64,000 nucleotides of DNA from Tubulanus polymorphus (GCF_964204645.1 NC_134031.1:682001-746000); one strand, 5' to 3'. Shown: positions 49,582 through 61,025, counted from the stretch's first letter. The notes: generated from the letters alone by a model not told the origin. Numbers and translations: made by a program.

Positions 49582-51772
49582 ATGTTGTTATTGGACGGCG
49601 TCGAGATTTATATTTCAAAATCAAAACTGGAGAATTGTTTGCAGCGCCACCTGGATTGGTTAGATGAAATAGTAACGTCGGTAGATGATATAACTTGGAG
49701 CCGATGGGCAGCACAGCGATTACAGAGAGGTACTCGATCTGGTGGTAGATGGGATCGGTTTAGGGGAACTGATATGTTGTCTAGCTAGTATTCAGATAAG
49801 GAGGGGTATGGAGTGAGGGTAGTTAGTTACCTAATCGTTGGTGGTAAGCTTTTTATAATCGGATGGGCTTATACCAACATGGCTTATTGTGGTTTGTGAA
49901 AATATCCGATCATGAAACTAAACCACAGTCAGGTTACTGACTAGAGTGAGGGGTGATCGGATTGGGAGGGAGGGATGATTGATTTGGGATGGAGGGATGA
50001 TGGGGTACTGGGTAGGGAGGGAGGGATTATGGGGTACTGGGTAGGGAGGGAGGGATGATGGGGTACTGGGTAGGGAGGGAGGGGGTGGAAATTGGTTTAA
50101 TTTTGTGTACATCGCTTAACAAAATAGTTTATGACACTTGCACAATTTACTGTGAAACCTAGTCTGAATATCAGTCGTTGTAACGGGTTTCCCCGGCTAG
50201 GTACTAGACTAGGTGAAACCTAGCTTTGATGATCATTATGTTGATGACTTCAGATCACGTCTTACGCAGATATTGAGACTGAGAATATAAGAGATGACTT
50301 CTGTTGGGTGAAGAATTATCTAAATGATGACATAACCTGTGAAATAAAAATCCCACAGTTGATAAGATGCCTCAATGTTTTCATCATGTTGAAGATTTTT
50401 AAACTTTTGTTGTTGAATCAGTGAGTCGACTGGCACTGATATGTGTCCTACCTGTATAACATGGTTTCACTAGGATTCGAAGTCAAACACCTTATCCACC
50501 ATGCCACAGGACAGGACAGTTGATAAAAGTTTCAGGATTTTGTCTCAATGTTTTCACTGTATATTATGAATTATCAGTCGTTATACACAAGTTTGTTTTT
50601 AATTCAGGAGTTGATTCAGGTGGTTGCGACATCTCCTCATCACCGCGTTCGATAAAACCTAAACGCAAATCGACGCCAGCTACTGCAGATATACCACGTG
50701 AAACGTTGGGAAACAAGCGTCAAAAACAAACAACGAATCATCATCATGAATCACCCTCGATTCCGAAGATTCACGTCGGAGATAAGGATACATCGTGCAT
50801 CGGTTCAGAAAGTGATGTTTCATCTCAATATCAGTTTAATGAACAAATTGCTTTAAATAGAGTGGATGAAATTAGCAGTCAAGATATAAAAATAGAGCCA
50901 GAAGACGAGAATGATGTATTGATTATTAGTCGCGATCGGGAACAAGATGATTGTAATTTTTATGTGCAAGATTCAGAAGAACTGAACCAAGGTAAAACAG
51001 GGCCATCAGAGTATGGGAGGGGGTATAATAGAACAGCCTGCTCCCTAACGCTTGAAATTACATTCATGGAGAAGAGAGCCCTGCTTGTAAAGTAAGGCGG
51101 TGTCAAAACTTCTCCCTATACTGGGCAATGCTTGAAATTGCCTACATGCAATCAAGGAGATCAGATGAAATTTCATTAAAAGAATAAAATAGAATTGATA
51201 CTATTTCAACTGACCATTCATTCTCATTTTAATAAGCTACAACTTTTAATTTTGTTCCACTTTGACCAGTTTTGAAAATCTCAGCGTCAATATTCCGCAC
51301 ATGTTCATTGGTATTGTGGTGTATAATTGTGTATCTGTCAATGTCTTATTTTACAGATTCACAGAAAATACGAAACTTGGAAAATTCGTTGAATTTCGAT
51401 ACGACGAAATCCGGATTGAAATTCGAACAATATTTTTCGAACGTCGACGTAAATCGAACGTCGTTTATGACAAATAATTCACAGGTGAACGCGGTTTGTT
51501 CGCGGATGAACACGGCGGTATGTCGAACGAGTCATCGGTGTTCAATTTGTGGCAAGGAGTTCTCTTTTCAATCGAACTTAAGTCGTCACATGAGTTCGCA
51601 TCCAGGATTTTCGCCGTTCGCTTGTAAATTTGAATATTGCACAAAGTCATTTCGAAGTATCGGTAATTTAGAGTCACATCTCGTCAGGGTTCATGGTTAC
51701 AGATATGGTACGGCTGAATTACAAGTTCTACTCAAATCAATGTATCAAAACCATCAACCAAATGTTACTTAG
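49582..51772 (+). CDS. C2H2 zinc-finger protein with two C-terminal fingers
   Basis: Three exons, 49582-49729, 50608-50991 and 51357-51772, join in phase to 315 residues. The N-terminus, MLLLDGVEIYISKSKLENCL then WLDEIVTSVDDITWSRWAAQ, looks like a folded domain that I do not recognise. The middle is hydrophilic, with a basic stretch (IKPKRKS, NKRQKQ), a likely nuclear localisation signal, and IKIEPEDE, a consensus sumoylation site. Finger 1 is CSICGKEF...H...H at 239-259 (C-x2-C-x12-H-x3-H). Finger 2 is CKFEYCTKSF...H...H at 267-290 (C-x4-C-x12-H-x4-H). Probably a nuclear DNA-binding factor; the target is unknown. The ATG at 49582 is the first in frame. Confidence 0.85.
49935..50090 (+). repeat. 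Minisatellite, about 29-bp unit, about 5 copies
   Basis: The unit is gatggggtactgggtaggga plus gggaggg, G-rich. In intron 1 of the zinc-finger gene. Confidence 0.85.
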
Positions 51773-51899
51773 AAAAAATCTGCGTTTCTGTAAAATGTCA
51801 TTTTGTTTGTTTTTCTGTAAATATATTTATACAATGATTGTTTTTGTGTTGTATATCATATTCTTAATGAGGATGTTTAAAACTGACTCACTGTTGGCC

Positions 51900-52039
51900 T
51901 GGGGCCCAGTTTCACAAAAAAAATTTAACTCAAATCTTTGGTGTAATTGCTGTTTTGATTACTTGATTTCTTCAACGAGGACAACAATTCAAACTTAACC
52001 GTTTTAAGGCTTACACTTTTTTCGTGAAACTAGGCCCTT
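51900..52039. mobile_element. MITE family 3, copy 2
   Basis: Ends ggggcccagtttcacaaaaa and ttttttcgtgaaactaggcc are inverted; same interior as 29044-29180. It lies about 130 bp after the zinc-finger stop codon. Confidence 0.85.
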
Positions 52040-52635
52040 GAAAATAAACGTAGGTACCCTAGGTTTGGCCTGGAGAATAAACGTAGGTACCCTAGATTTG
52101 GCCTGAGAAATAAACGTAGTTACCCTAGGTTTGGCCTGAGAAATAAACGTAGATGCCCTAGGTTTGGCCTGGAGGATAAACGCAGATACCCTAGGTTTGG
52201 CCTGGGAAATAAACTTAGTTACCCTAGGTTTGGCCTGGGAAATAAACGTAGTTACCCTAGGTTTGGCCTGGGAAATAAACGTAGTTACCCTAGGTTTGGC
52301 CTGAGAAATAAACGTAGATACCCTAGGTTTGGCCTGGAGGATAAACGCAGATACCCTAGGTTTGGCCTGGGAAATAAACGTAGTTACCCTAGGTTTGGCC
52401 TGGAGAGTAAACGGAGATACCCTGGGTATGGCCTGAGAAATAAACGTAGATACCCTAGGTTTGGCCTGGGAAATAAACGTAGATACCCTAGGTTTGGCCT
52501 GGGAAATAAACGCAGATACCCTAGGTTCGGCCTAAGAAATAAACGTAGATACCCTAGGTTCGGCCTGGGAAATAAACGTAGATACCCTAGGTTTGGCCTG
52601 GGAAATAAACGCAGTTACCCTAGGTTTGGCCTGCG
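52040..52635 (+). repeat. 33-bp minisatellite with AATAAA in most units, about 18 copies
   Basis: The unit is ggcctgggaaataaacgtag then ttaccctaggttt. Each good copy contains AATAAA. It directly follows MITE family 3 and ends about 80 bp before the start codon of the next gene. Confidence 0.95.
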
Positions 52636-52717
52636 AAATGCGGTTACGGAGTGTCACAGAATCAATGATTGTGGACCCGGAAATGATAGATTAACGTGGA
52701 TTACTCAATAATTTTAC

Positions 52718-55700
52718 ATGAATAATAAGATGCCGATGCTGTCACGGATTATCGCTGGTGTTGCGGTAGTTGTAATATTTATAGTGATTATTATCGCGTA
52801 TACTCTTCAGGGTGGATATCATAGTTTATCGTTCACTAAGAAAGAGCCATGTCAATTCGAGGTAAGAGTTCGTCTCCTCACTGAGTCACTCCAACCAAGT
52901 CCGATTCTCTCTCTGACTCGAGTCTGACTGGGTCTGGGAGAAGAAGCCTTCCCCTTTCTTGTCAATGTCAATCGTCTCTGGCTTGTTAATTTGCTCTCAC
53001 TCTAATAAGCCTTGTCCGAGGGCTGAAAACTTACACTTCTTTCTATCAATTCATGAGAACCTGAGCAGAGAAATGACAGGTAAAGGCTAAGGCAGGCCTT
53101 AAACTTTCAACAAAGCCCGGCCCTGCCTCATACTCACTTAGTCAGTAACCTGTCTGTGGTTTAGTTTCATGATCAGTTATTTTCTCAAAGCTCATCCGAT
53201 TATAAAAAGCTTACCACCAACGATTAGGTAACTAATACTCACTGTGAGCTAATCCGTGGTATACCCCCGTACTTAATACTAAGTGACTGCAGCACTGACT
53301 CCCCTCCCCCCCCCCCGACTGGTTCGTGTTGTCCCACCCGGTCACCACTGATTAAACTGTCTCATTTGTAACTTGTTTGCAGGAAAATTTGATTACACGA
53401 AAATTACCCGAAATTATGAATTTATTGGTAGATTTACGAGAAAGTAGTAAAACGATTTTAAACCGTTCTCCGCCCGAGACAGGTCTCAATATGAGAACCG
53501 AACTAGCCCCTTTAATACAACGTTTACATGAAATCAAATCCTTTTTAAAACTTCGAAAATTTCCCGATTTAAAAACGTCAGTAGTCGAGCCTATATCCCG
53601 GCTACTCGGTGAAATCCGGACTGATATTGACTCAAATAAGATACCGGCAGATCTTCAAACAAATCTCATAGATCCTATAGCTGAACATATAAAGGAAACT
53701 GAGACAGCGATGACTTCACTCGAAACTAAACTGAGTCACGTGATCAACGGCATCGAAATATTACGAACTGAGTTCGATACAAAAACTCAAACATCTTCAC
53801 TGATCCCGGCAGTCGATATCAGAGCTGAATTAAACCCTTTAATACAACGTGTTGAGGAACTGAAGGATGTTATTGATGCTAAACCTAAAGATGAAGCTGG
53901 TGATGTTGTAAGAGTCAAATCTATCTGCATGATTGCACCTGATGCTGAATGCGTAGATTCACGATACAGTAGACTCCGCTCAAGTCTACTGTACCAGATC
54001 TCTTGACTTGAGAGTGATATCCGAGTTGGATGATACAGTAGACTCCGCTCAAGTCTACTGTACCAGATCTCTTGACTTGAGAGTGATATCTGAGTTGGAT
54101 AATACAGTAGACTCCGCTCAAGTCGGATCTTTTGACTTGAGAGTGATATCTGAGTTGGATGGTACAGTAGACTCCGCTCAAGTCGGATCTTTTGACATGA
54201 GAGTGATATCTGAGTTGGATGGTACAGTAGACTCCGCTCAAGTCTGATCTTTTGACTTGAGAGCGATATCTGAGTTGGATAATACAGTCAACTCTGCTCA
54301 AGTCTGATCTTTTGACTTGAGAGTGATATCTGAGTTGGATGGTACAGTAGACTCCGCTCAAGTTGGATCTATTGACTTGAGAGTGATATCTGAGTTGGAT
54401 GATACAGTAGACTGCGCTCAAGTCTGATCTTTTGACTTGAGAGCGATATCTGAGTTGGATAATACAGTCAACTCTGCTCAAGTCTGATCTTTTGACTTGA
54501 GAGTGATATCTGAGTTGGATGGTACAGTAGACTCCGCTCAAGTCGGATCTTTTGACATGAGAGTGATATCTGAGTTGGATGGTACAGTAGACTCCGCTCA
54601 AGTCTGATCTTTTGACTTGAGAGTGATATCTGTGTTGGATGACGCAGTAGACTCCGCTCAAGTTGGATCTTTTGACATGAGAGTGATATCTGAGTTGGAT
54701 GGTACAGTAGACTCCGCTCAAGTCTGATCTTTTGACTTGAGAGTGATATCTGAGTTGGATGGTACAGTAGACTCCACTCAAGTCAGATCTTTTGACATGA
54801 GAGTGATATCTGAGCTGGATGGTTTTTCATAAGCAGAGTCAGAAAAATATTTCAAAAAACATCTAAAAGCTGAACCAGTCTCCTGTCTGTATCTGGATAT
54901 CTGGACATCATCCATGCAGGATACATACATTAGATTTTATGATCTCTATTCAGTGAACATAAATGCATTTATTAGCCTATTACATATATGTGGACATTTC
55001 ATATTTCATGAATTATCTATTAACTACTCTATCAATTCAATCAGTTAATTTTTTTCAAGCTTTTTTTGCTAATTGCTTATTTCCAATGCATGCACCGAAG
55101 TGTAGGCTGTATTAAGTTGTGAAACCGCTTTTTTAGATCAACCCGACCCAGTTCAACAGTTACACTGAAATTCATTACATTTGGGTTGAAAAGATAAATG
55201 AACTAAATTTCAAGAGCAGAGTTTTCTGTGGAACTGAGTCTTATGTAGAATACGACAGTAGATACCAGCATCTCTGATAGTTTCCCATTGCATGATTCTA
55301 TCTATAGGGTGGGATCCATTTCGAAATACCAGTATTTCAGGATCTGCCCCAATTACTTGTTTCAGTAATTAGAGAAGTATGCCAGGGTTCGTAGCGATCA
55401 TTGAAAGTCATGAAATGGGAATAGGTGTCAATTCAAGGCCTTGAAAGTCATGTAAGTGCCTCTAAAGTCCTATGCTAAGAAACTCTGCTGAGAAACGGTT
55501 TTTGTGTTGAAATGTTGTAGGTGGATAAAGTGAAACAGAGCGTAGACGTGTTATCCAATCAGCTGAAAGATTCTTCTGTACATCAAAATCGAATTCTAGA
55601 TTTACAGAAAGAACTTACTTACGAAAAATCACAAATCGCTAAATTGAAAGCTGATCTTAACGCTAAGGTTAAACAGCACGATGTAAGGATGAAAAATATT

Positions 55701-57975
55701 AAGTTTTCTCAGTTCATGAAGCACAAAATCATATTAATCTTTTGTTGTTTTTTGTTTCTGCGTAATTTTCGTTTAGGATTTAGTCGAAAGTCATCAGTTA
55801 TTAAAAACACAACTCAATCAGAAATCAGATACGTCTAATGTTGAGGAAGGTTTAGAGGATATAAAACAACGACTGGACGCGATTAAAAATAGCAGAGGTC
55901 TCACTGTAAGAATCTACTCATTATTTATCATTCAATCTGCCGTTTAACTATTGTATAAGGTTCCACGGCCCCTAATTGCTTTTACATATTGAATCTCAGG
56001 AGCCAAGCTTTAGATCGATAGTATCTAATTTATCTTGATGTTTTTCATGACAATCTGCTGTCTTTACCCTGCGCCCTCTAAACAATCTGCTGTCTGTACC
56101 CTGCACCACCCTCAGACTGTTGCCTGTACCCTGCACCCTTTAAACAATCTGCTGTCTGTACCCTGCGCCCTTTAAACAATCTTCTGTCTGTTCCCTGCAC
56201 CACCCTCAGACTGTTGCCTGTACCCTGCGCCCTTTAAACAATCTGCTGTCTGTACCCTGTGCCCTTTAAACAATCTGCTGTCTGTTCCCTGCACCACCCT
56301 CAGACTGTTGCCTGTACCCTGCGCCCTTTAAACAATCTGCTGTCTGTACCCTGCGCCCTTTAAACAATCTGCTGTCTGTTCCCTGCACCACCCTCAGACT
56401 GTTGCCTGTACCCTGCGCCAACTGCTGTCTGAGGGTGGACTGGTTGATGTAGGTATATAATACTAGTGAATAGATCCAGCTGGTTGTGAGGGTGCCTGCT
56501 GCAGCTTGACTCAAACCAATTATTCAAAATTATGTTAATATAGGCCTAACAGATGTTTGACTTCGATAAATTAATGTGATATTATAGTTTATATCTGGAT
56601 TAATAGATCACAAACAATCGATTATTTATTCCAATCATAGATCTGTGCATAACATACATATCTGAACAGTTAAATAAGTGTCAAACCCACTAGGCCTATA
56701 TACAGAATTGAAAAGAGTAAAAACGAGAGATGGCGATGATCTCTATAGAGAGAATTCGAAACATTGTGTGTTTTGATTTCAATTCTTGATAAGTAAAATT
56801 CGTTTTTAATCTCTTAATTTCTGTATATAGTGGGTTTAAAACATAAGAAGTGTTCTTCACGTCAGAGTGTACCGGGGTTATTCTTCCACTGAACAGTTAT
56901 TTTAGCTTCATTTCCTCGCGTTTCATACGCATCATCGCCCTCTAGATCCACCTTGAACTCCAAAATTGTCACACGGTGTTTTTCCATCAGTTGGTGCCCT
57001 TTTTATCAGAAAATGATTGTCAGACAACAGATAACTGTTTTTCTTTTAATTGTGTAAACTTTGATATCTAGTGTCAAATGTAATCAATAATTTACGAGGA
57101 AGCAGGTTTTGAGAACGCGGCGTAATCGTGTTGTTTTATTTCAGATTCCGGACGATTCGATGCCAGACGTTTATTTCAAGGTCGTCAATAAGAAATTGAT
57201 ACCGGTGACGATAGCGCAGATTCTTACTGAGAATCATTGCGTAAAACAATCTACAACATCGAACAACAACGCACAACAACCACGGGCTCCAGCGCAGAAA
57301 CAACAACAACAAGCTCCACAAGCCGATGAAAATGAGGATGAAGTCGATGAGGATTTAGATGAGGAGGAACCGGTGAAGGAAATATCTCCTCCGCGGCACC
57401 AGCCTCAACCGAAACAAACTTTGGTCATTAAACAATCTGATAGAAGATATCAGTTAGTGTATCCGGATACGACTGTATCGCTCGAACAGCTAGACAGAAT
57501 GTATCAATCGTAAGAATTCATTTTATTCATCTATTTCCAAGTTATCAACTATCTGCAGTAGACTGCACGCTTACCATGGAGCCACTTACCATGGGAGCCA
57601 CTTACCTCAGATTATCTGGCGCTCTGTGTGCCTCCAGACTCCAAGTCATCTGGTGATGACACTCCAACTGCCCCAGAATTCCTGGAGAGAATTCTGAGAT
57701 CTGTGGCTAACCTGCAGTCTACTATAGATAGTAAAATGAATCTAGTGATAAACAGTATTTTAATTTTCAAATTGTTTAACTGAAATAACGGTTATATTTG
57801 TTGTATTTACAGTAAAGTGACAACGATTCAGGTGAAATGTAGAGATCGTCAGAGATTTGGATCTCAAGGTGACGGTGGTTGGGATGTGTGTATGGATTCA
57901 CCGTTTACTCTTAAAAAACCGTGTTTAGTTTATTCATTCGGGTGAGTACCAGCAACAGCAGTAACAGTAACAGTA

Positions 57976-58014
<39 letters not shown>

Positions 58015-60116
58015 TCAGCACCAGCAGCAGTTGCAGCAGTAACAGTATCAGCAGCAGCAGCAGTTGCAGCAGTAACAGTATCAGCACCAGCAGCAGCAGC
58101 AGTTGCGGTAGCAGTTGCAACAGCATTATCAACAGCACCAGTTTATAGTAATCTAAATCATCTCTAAAATTGTAAGAAATATAATGTAATAATTGTCTGT
58201 ATTTTTGTTACAGTATAAACTGGGATTTCCAGTTTGATGACGCTGTTGACAGAAGAGCTCAATGTGAAGTTCATTGTTTTGATCCAAGGTTTGTTTTGTT
58301 TCTGGATCGACCCCTGCAGTTCCTGGATCGACCCCTGCAGTTCCTGGATCGACCCCTGCAGTTCCTGGATCGACCCCTGCAGTTCCTGGATCGACCCCTG
58401 CAGTTCCTGGATCGACCCCTGCAGTTCCTGGATCGACCCCTGCAGTTCCTGGATCGACCCCTGCAGTTCCTGGATCGACCCCTGCAGTTCCTGGATCGAC
58501 CCCTGCAGTTCCTGGATCGACCCCTGCAGTTTCTGGATCGACCCCTGCAGTTCCTGGATCGACCCCTGCAGTTCCTGGATCGATCCCTGCAGTTCCTGGA
58601 TCGACCCCTGCAGTTTCTGGATCGACCCCTGCAGTTCCTGGATCGACCCCTGCAGTTTCTGGATCGACCCCTGCAGTTCCTGGATCGATCCCTGCAGTTC
58701 CTGGATCGATCCCTTCAGTTTCTGGATCGATCCCTTCAGTTCCTGGATCGACCCCTGCAGTTTCTGGATCGATCCCTTCAGTTCCTGGATCGATCCCTGC
58801 AGTTCCTGGATCGACCCCTGCAGTTCCTGGATCGACCCCTGCAGTTCCTGGATCGATCCCTGCAGTTCCTGGATCGACCCCTGCAGTTCCTGGATCGATC
58901 CCTTCAGTTCCTGGATCGATCCCTTCAGTTCCTGGATCGATCCCTTCAGTTCCTGGATCGATCCCTGCAGTTCCTGGATCGATCCCTTCAGTTCCTGGAT
59001 CGACCCCTGCAGTTCCTGGATCGACCCATGCAGTTCCTGCGAAGTTGATATGAATGAAGTTGTTATTATATGTTTATAATTTTCAGTATGAATTCTGGAG
59101 ATTTCCGACGTTCTAACAACGTGATGTTCTATAATCTGGGAATATCAGGACGCAACGGAAGAATGAACGGCTGGAATGTGAAAACTTTAAAACAAATCAT
59201 GAAAGATTTAGGACATTCAGACGTATGTAAAATAAGAATTTATTTTCTTAGGGTTTTCTATCCCTCAACCATTGAGCCGCTCTACCCATTGAACGCCACT
59301 CTGAGCACCCCTCTACCCACTGAGCGCCACTCAGGGCACCCCTCTACCCGCTGAGCGCCACGCAGGGCACCCCGCTACCCGCTGAGCGCCACTCTGAGCA
59401 CCCCTCTACCCACTGAGCGCCACTCTGGGCACCCCTCTACCCGCTGAGCGCCACTCAGGGCACCCCTCTACCCGCTGAGCGCCACTCTGAGCACCCCTCT
59501 ACCCGCTGAGCGCCACTCTGGGCACCCCTCTACACGCTGAGCGCCACTCAGGGCACCCCTCTACCCGCTGAGCGCCACTCTGAGCACCCCTCTACCCGCT
59601 GAGCGCCACTCTGAGCACCCCTCTACCCGCTGAGTGCCACTCAGAGCACCCCTCTACCCGCTGAGCGCCACTCTGGGCACCCCTCTACCCGCTGAGTGCC
59701 ACTCAGAGCATTATTAACAGGTTCAATGTTTCTTTTTCTCATCTGTATTTAACTGTTTGATGTGGTTTTTATTTGAAATCCTTATTTTTCAGAGAATAAT
59801 TGATTATTTGAAGATTGATGTTGAGTATTCAGAGTGGGATTCAATTGAAACAATGCTGAAAGACGGAACTCTGCGACATCAAGTAAAACAACTCGGAATA
59901 GAGTATCATTTACCGGAGTTAAATCAGGGTTTATACGGCCGATCGACTCGACTCAGTTTAGGACGTGAAATCGCTATTTTTAACACTCTAGAACAACACG
60001 GATTTAAACTGTATTTCTCACATATGAATCCGACCGGTGGATTTTTTTCCAGTATCACTCGTACTGATAAACATTGTTGTAATGAAGTTTATTACATAAA
60101 CACCAATTTCAAATGA
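52718..60116 (+). CDS. Type II membrane protein with helical stalk and METTL24-like methyltransferase domain
   Basis: Nine exons, 52718-52861, 53383-53907, 55521-55682, 55777-55905, 57145-57509, 57813-57941, 58214-58288, 59087-59222 and 59793-60116, join in phase to 662 residues. Residues 10-31 (IIAGVAVVVIFIVIIIAYTL) form a signal anchor. 49-320 is helical, with repeats of about 28 residues in exon 2 and coiled-coil heptads (QSVDVLSNQL, DLQKELTYEKSQIAKLKADL). 370-410 is Gln- then Asp/Glu-rich. From about 455 a SAM-methyltransferase-like domain follows: RFGSQGDGGWDVCMD, PCLVYSFGINWDFQFDDAV (the METTL24-type glycine motif), FYNLGISG, LKIDVEYSEWD (561-571) and GIEYHLPE. Human METTL24 has about 366 residues, so the stalk is an extension. 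Substrate unknown; probably in the secretory pathway. Seven tandem arrays lie in its introns or just upstream. Confidence 0.85.
53955..54830 (+). repeat. 60-bp foldback satellite, locus 2, about 14 units
   Basis: Same unit and same strand as 37205-37745. The first two units have an extra tctactgtaccagatctc, making a perfect 12-bp-arm palindrome with gtacagtagact. The array starts 48 bp after the donor of exon 53383-53907. The long minus-strand frame (286 codons, RYHSQVKRSDLSGVYC repeats) is an artefact of a unit divisible by three. Confidence 0.97.
55143..55240. mobile_element. MITE family 1, copy
   Basis: Ends cgacccagttcaacagttac and ttttctgtggaactgagtct, inverted. In an intron of the METTL24-like gene. 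Confidence 0.6.
56045..56425 (+). repeat. Minisatellite, 93-95-bp higher-order unit, 4 copies
   Basis: One caccaccctcagactgttgc block alternates with two or so ccctgcgccctttaaacaat blocks. The marker recurs at about 56104, 56199, 56292 and 56385. Confidence 0.9.
56690..56895 (+). mobile_element. GAAACGTCG hairpin family, copy 3
   Basis: Starts cccactaggcctatatacag, holds gatggcgatgatctctatag and ttcgaaacattgtgtg, then aaattcgtttttaatctctt and tatatagtgggtttaaa. The ends are inverted like the foldback at 28735; the right part matches 2051-2215 (gtcagagtgtaccggggtta). Confidence 0.7.
57950..58140 (+). repeat. CAG/AACAGT-rich microsatellite
   Basis: Blocks of cagcagcag with agtaacagtatcagcacc insertions, starting about 10 bp after a splice donor of the METTL24-like gene. 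Confidence 0.95.
58303..59035 (+). repeat. Minisatellite, 21-bp unit, about 35 copies
   Basis: The unit is ttcctggatcgacccctgca plus g. Variants are C/T at two sites (gacccc/gatccc, ctgcag/ttcag). It begins about 15 bp after the donor of exon 58214-58288 and ends about 50 bp before the next acceptor, so it makes up nearly the whole intron. Open frames (250-281 codons) are artefacts. Confidence 0.97.
59255..59712 (+). repeat. Minisatellite, 31-bp unit, about 15 copies
   Basis: The unit is gcacccctctacccgctgag then cgccactctga. It fills most of the last intron of the METTL24-like gene. Confidence 0.95.
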
Positions 60117-60273
60117 TCGATGAATTCTTTAATTACGGTTTGATTTTAAAATGAAAATGAATTTAGTCAAAACATTGTTTCATTCGGAATGGTCTGTGTA
60201 ATAATTGCTGTACAGTAAACTGTACCTTTAACGGTAGCGTTGGGACTATTGATATTTCACTAAGTTGAAAGTC

Positions 60274-60387
60274 TCGATCCAGTTCCATAGCTGTGAGTTG
60301 AAATCCGAATCTTCTACAGTTTTTTAAGATATCGGATGCTTAACGAGTCTTCAAATCATAACTAACAACTGTTGAACTGGGTCCAGG
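60274..60387. mobile_element. MITE family 1, copy
   Basis: Ends cgatccagttccatagctgt and acaactgttgaactgggtcc are inverted. Confidence 0.75.
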
Positions 60388-60691
60388 GAAATTAAAGGTT
60401 TTTCTGAACACGCATTTGATCAGAACTCGCTGAGATTGAGATGAATTTACTGTCGGTTGATCATTTGTTCGTGTGGATTCAATGAATTCCTGATTGAAAT
60501 TGTATTGTCTCATCATGATTACCCCCTGACTCCTATTGAGTCTGTTGCAATTAACAGGGTTTGTAATATCCTGTCTTCCATGAAACAATATCTGTAAGTC
60601 TCTTGACTACTGGTCACTGATCCACTCCTGACCACTGGTCTCTACCCCACTGATCAGCGATCAGTTGCTCAAAGGTTGGTTAAAGTTAGCA

Positions 60692-60837
60692 CCAGGGGCC
60701 AGTTGCACAGTCGTGACTTAAGTCAATAAGTGGTATTTAATCTTTAGACTGGTCTTAAGTTGTTAGATTGGCTATAGAACTAAGTTGGTCTTAGACTGGT
60801 CTTAAGTCTAAGCCATGACTCTGCAACTGACCCCTGC
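60692..60837. mobile_element. MITE family 2, full copy
   Basis: Ends caggggccagttgcacagtc and gactctgcaactgacccctg. Internal tagactggtcttaagttgtt and ctatagaactaagttggtct match the other copies closely, so it may be recent. Confidence 0.85.
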
Positions 60838-60944
60838 GGATAACACTGACGTAGTGTGAATTAAAACTGCGTTTCTACCATTTTGAACTGAACCAACTTT
60901 TGGATGACTGGTCAATGGCTAAAGATTATATATGCAAGGCTTGG

Positions 60945-61025
60945 AGCAGTGCTGTGGGCTGGGGGCAGTGCTGTGGGCTGGGGGCAGGGCTGTGGGCTGG
61001 GGGCAGTGCTGTGGGCTGGGAGCAG
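60945..61025 (+). repeat. 20-bp repeat, 4 copies
   Basis: The unit is gctgtgggctgggggcagtg, G-rich. Confidence 0.9.

Noticed and set aside
53921-54781. 286-codon minus frame with RYHSQVKRSDLSGVYC repeats
   Set aside because: Artefact of the 60-bp repeat (divisible by three); the same false frame appears at 37279-37707.
58234-59079. 281- and 250-codon frames (SSWIDPC and LDRPLQF repeats)
   Set aside because: Produced by the 21-bp intron repeat. The flanking exons of the METTL24-like gene join in phase without it.
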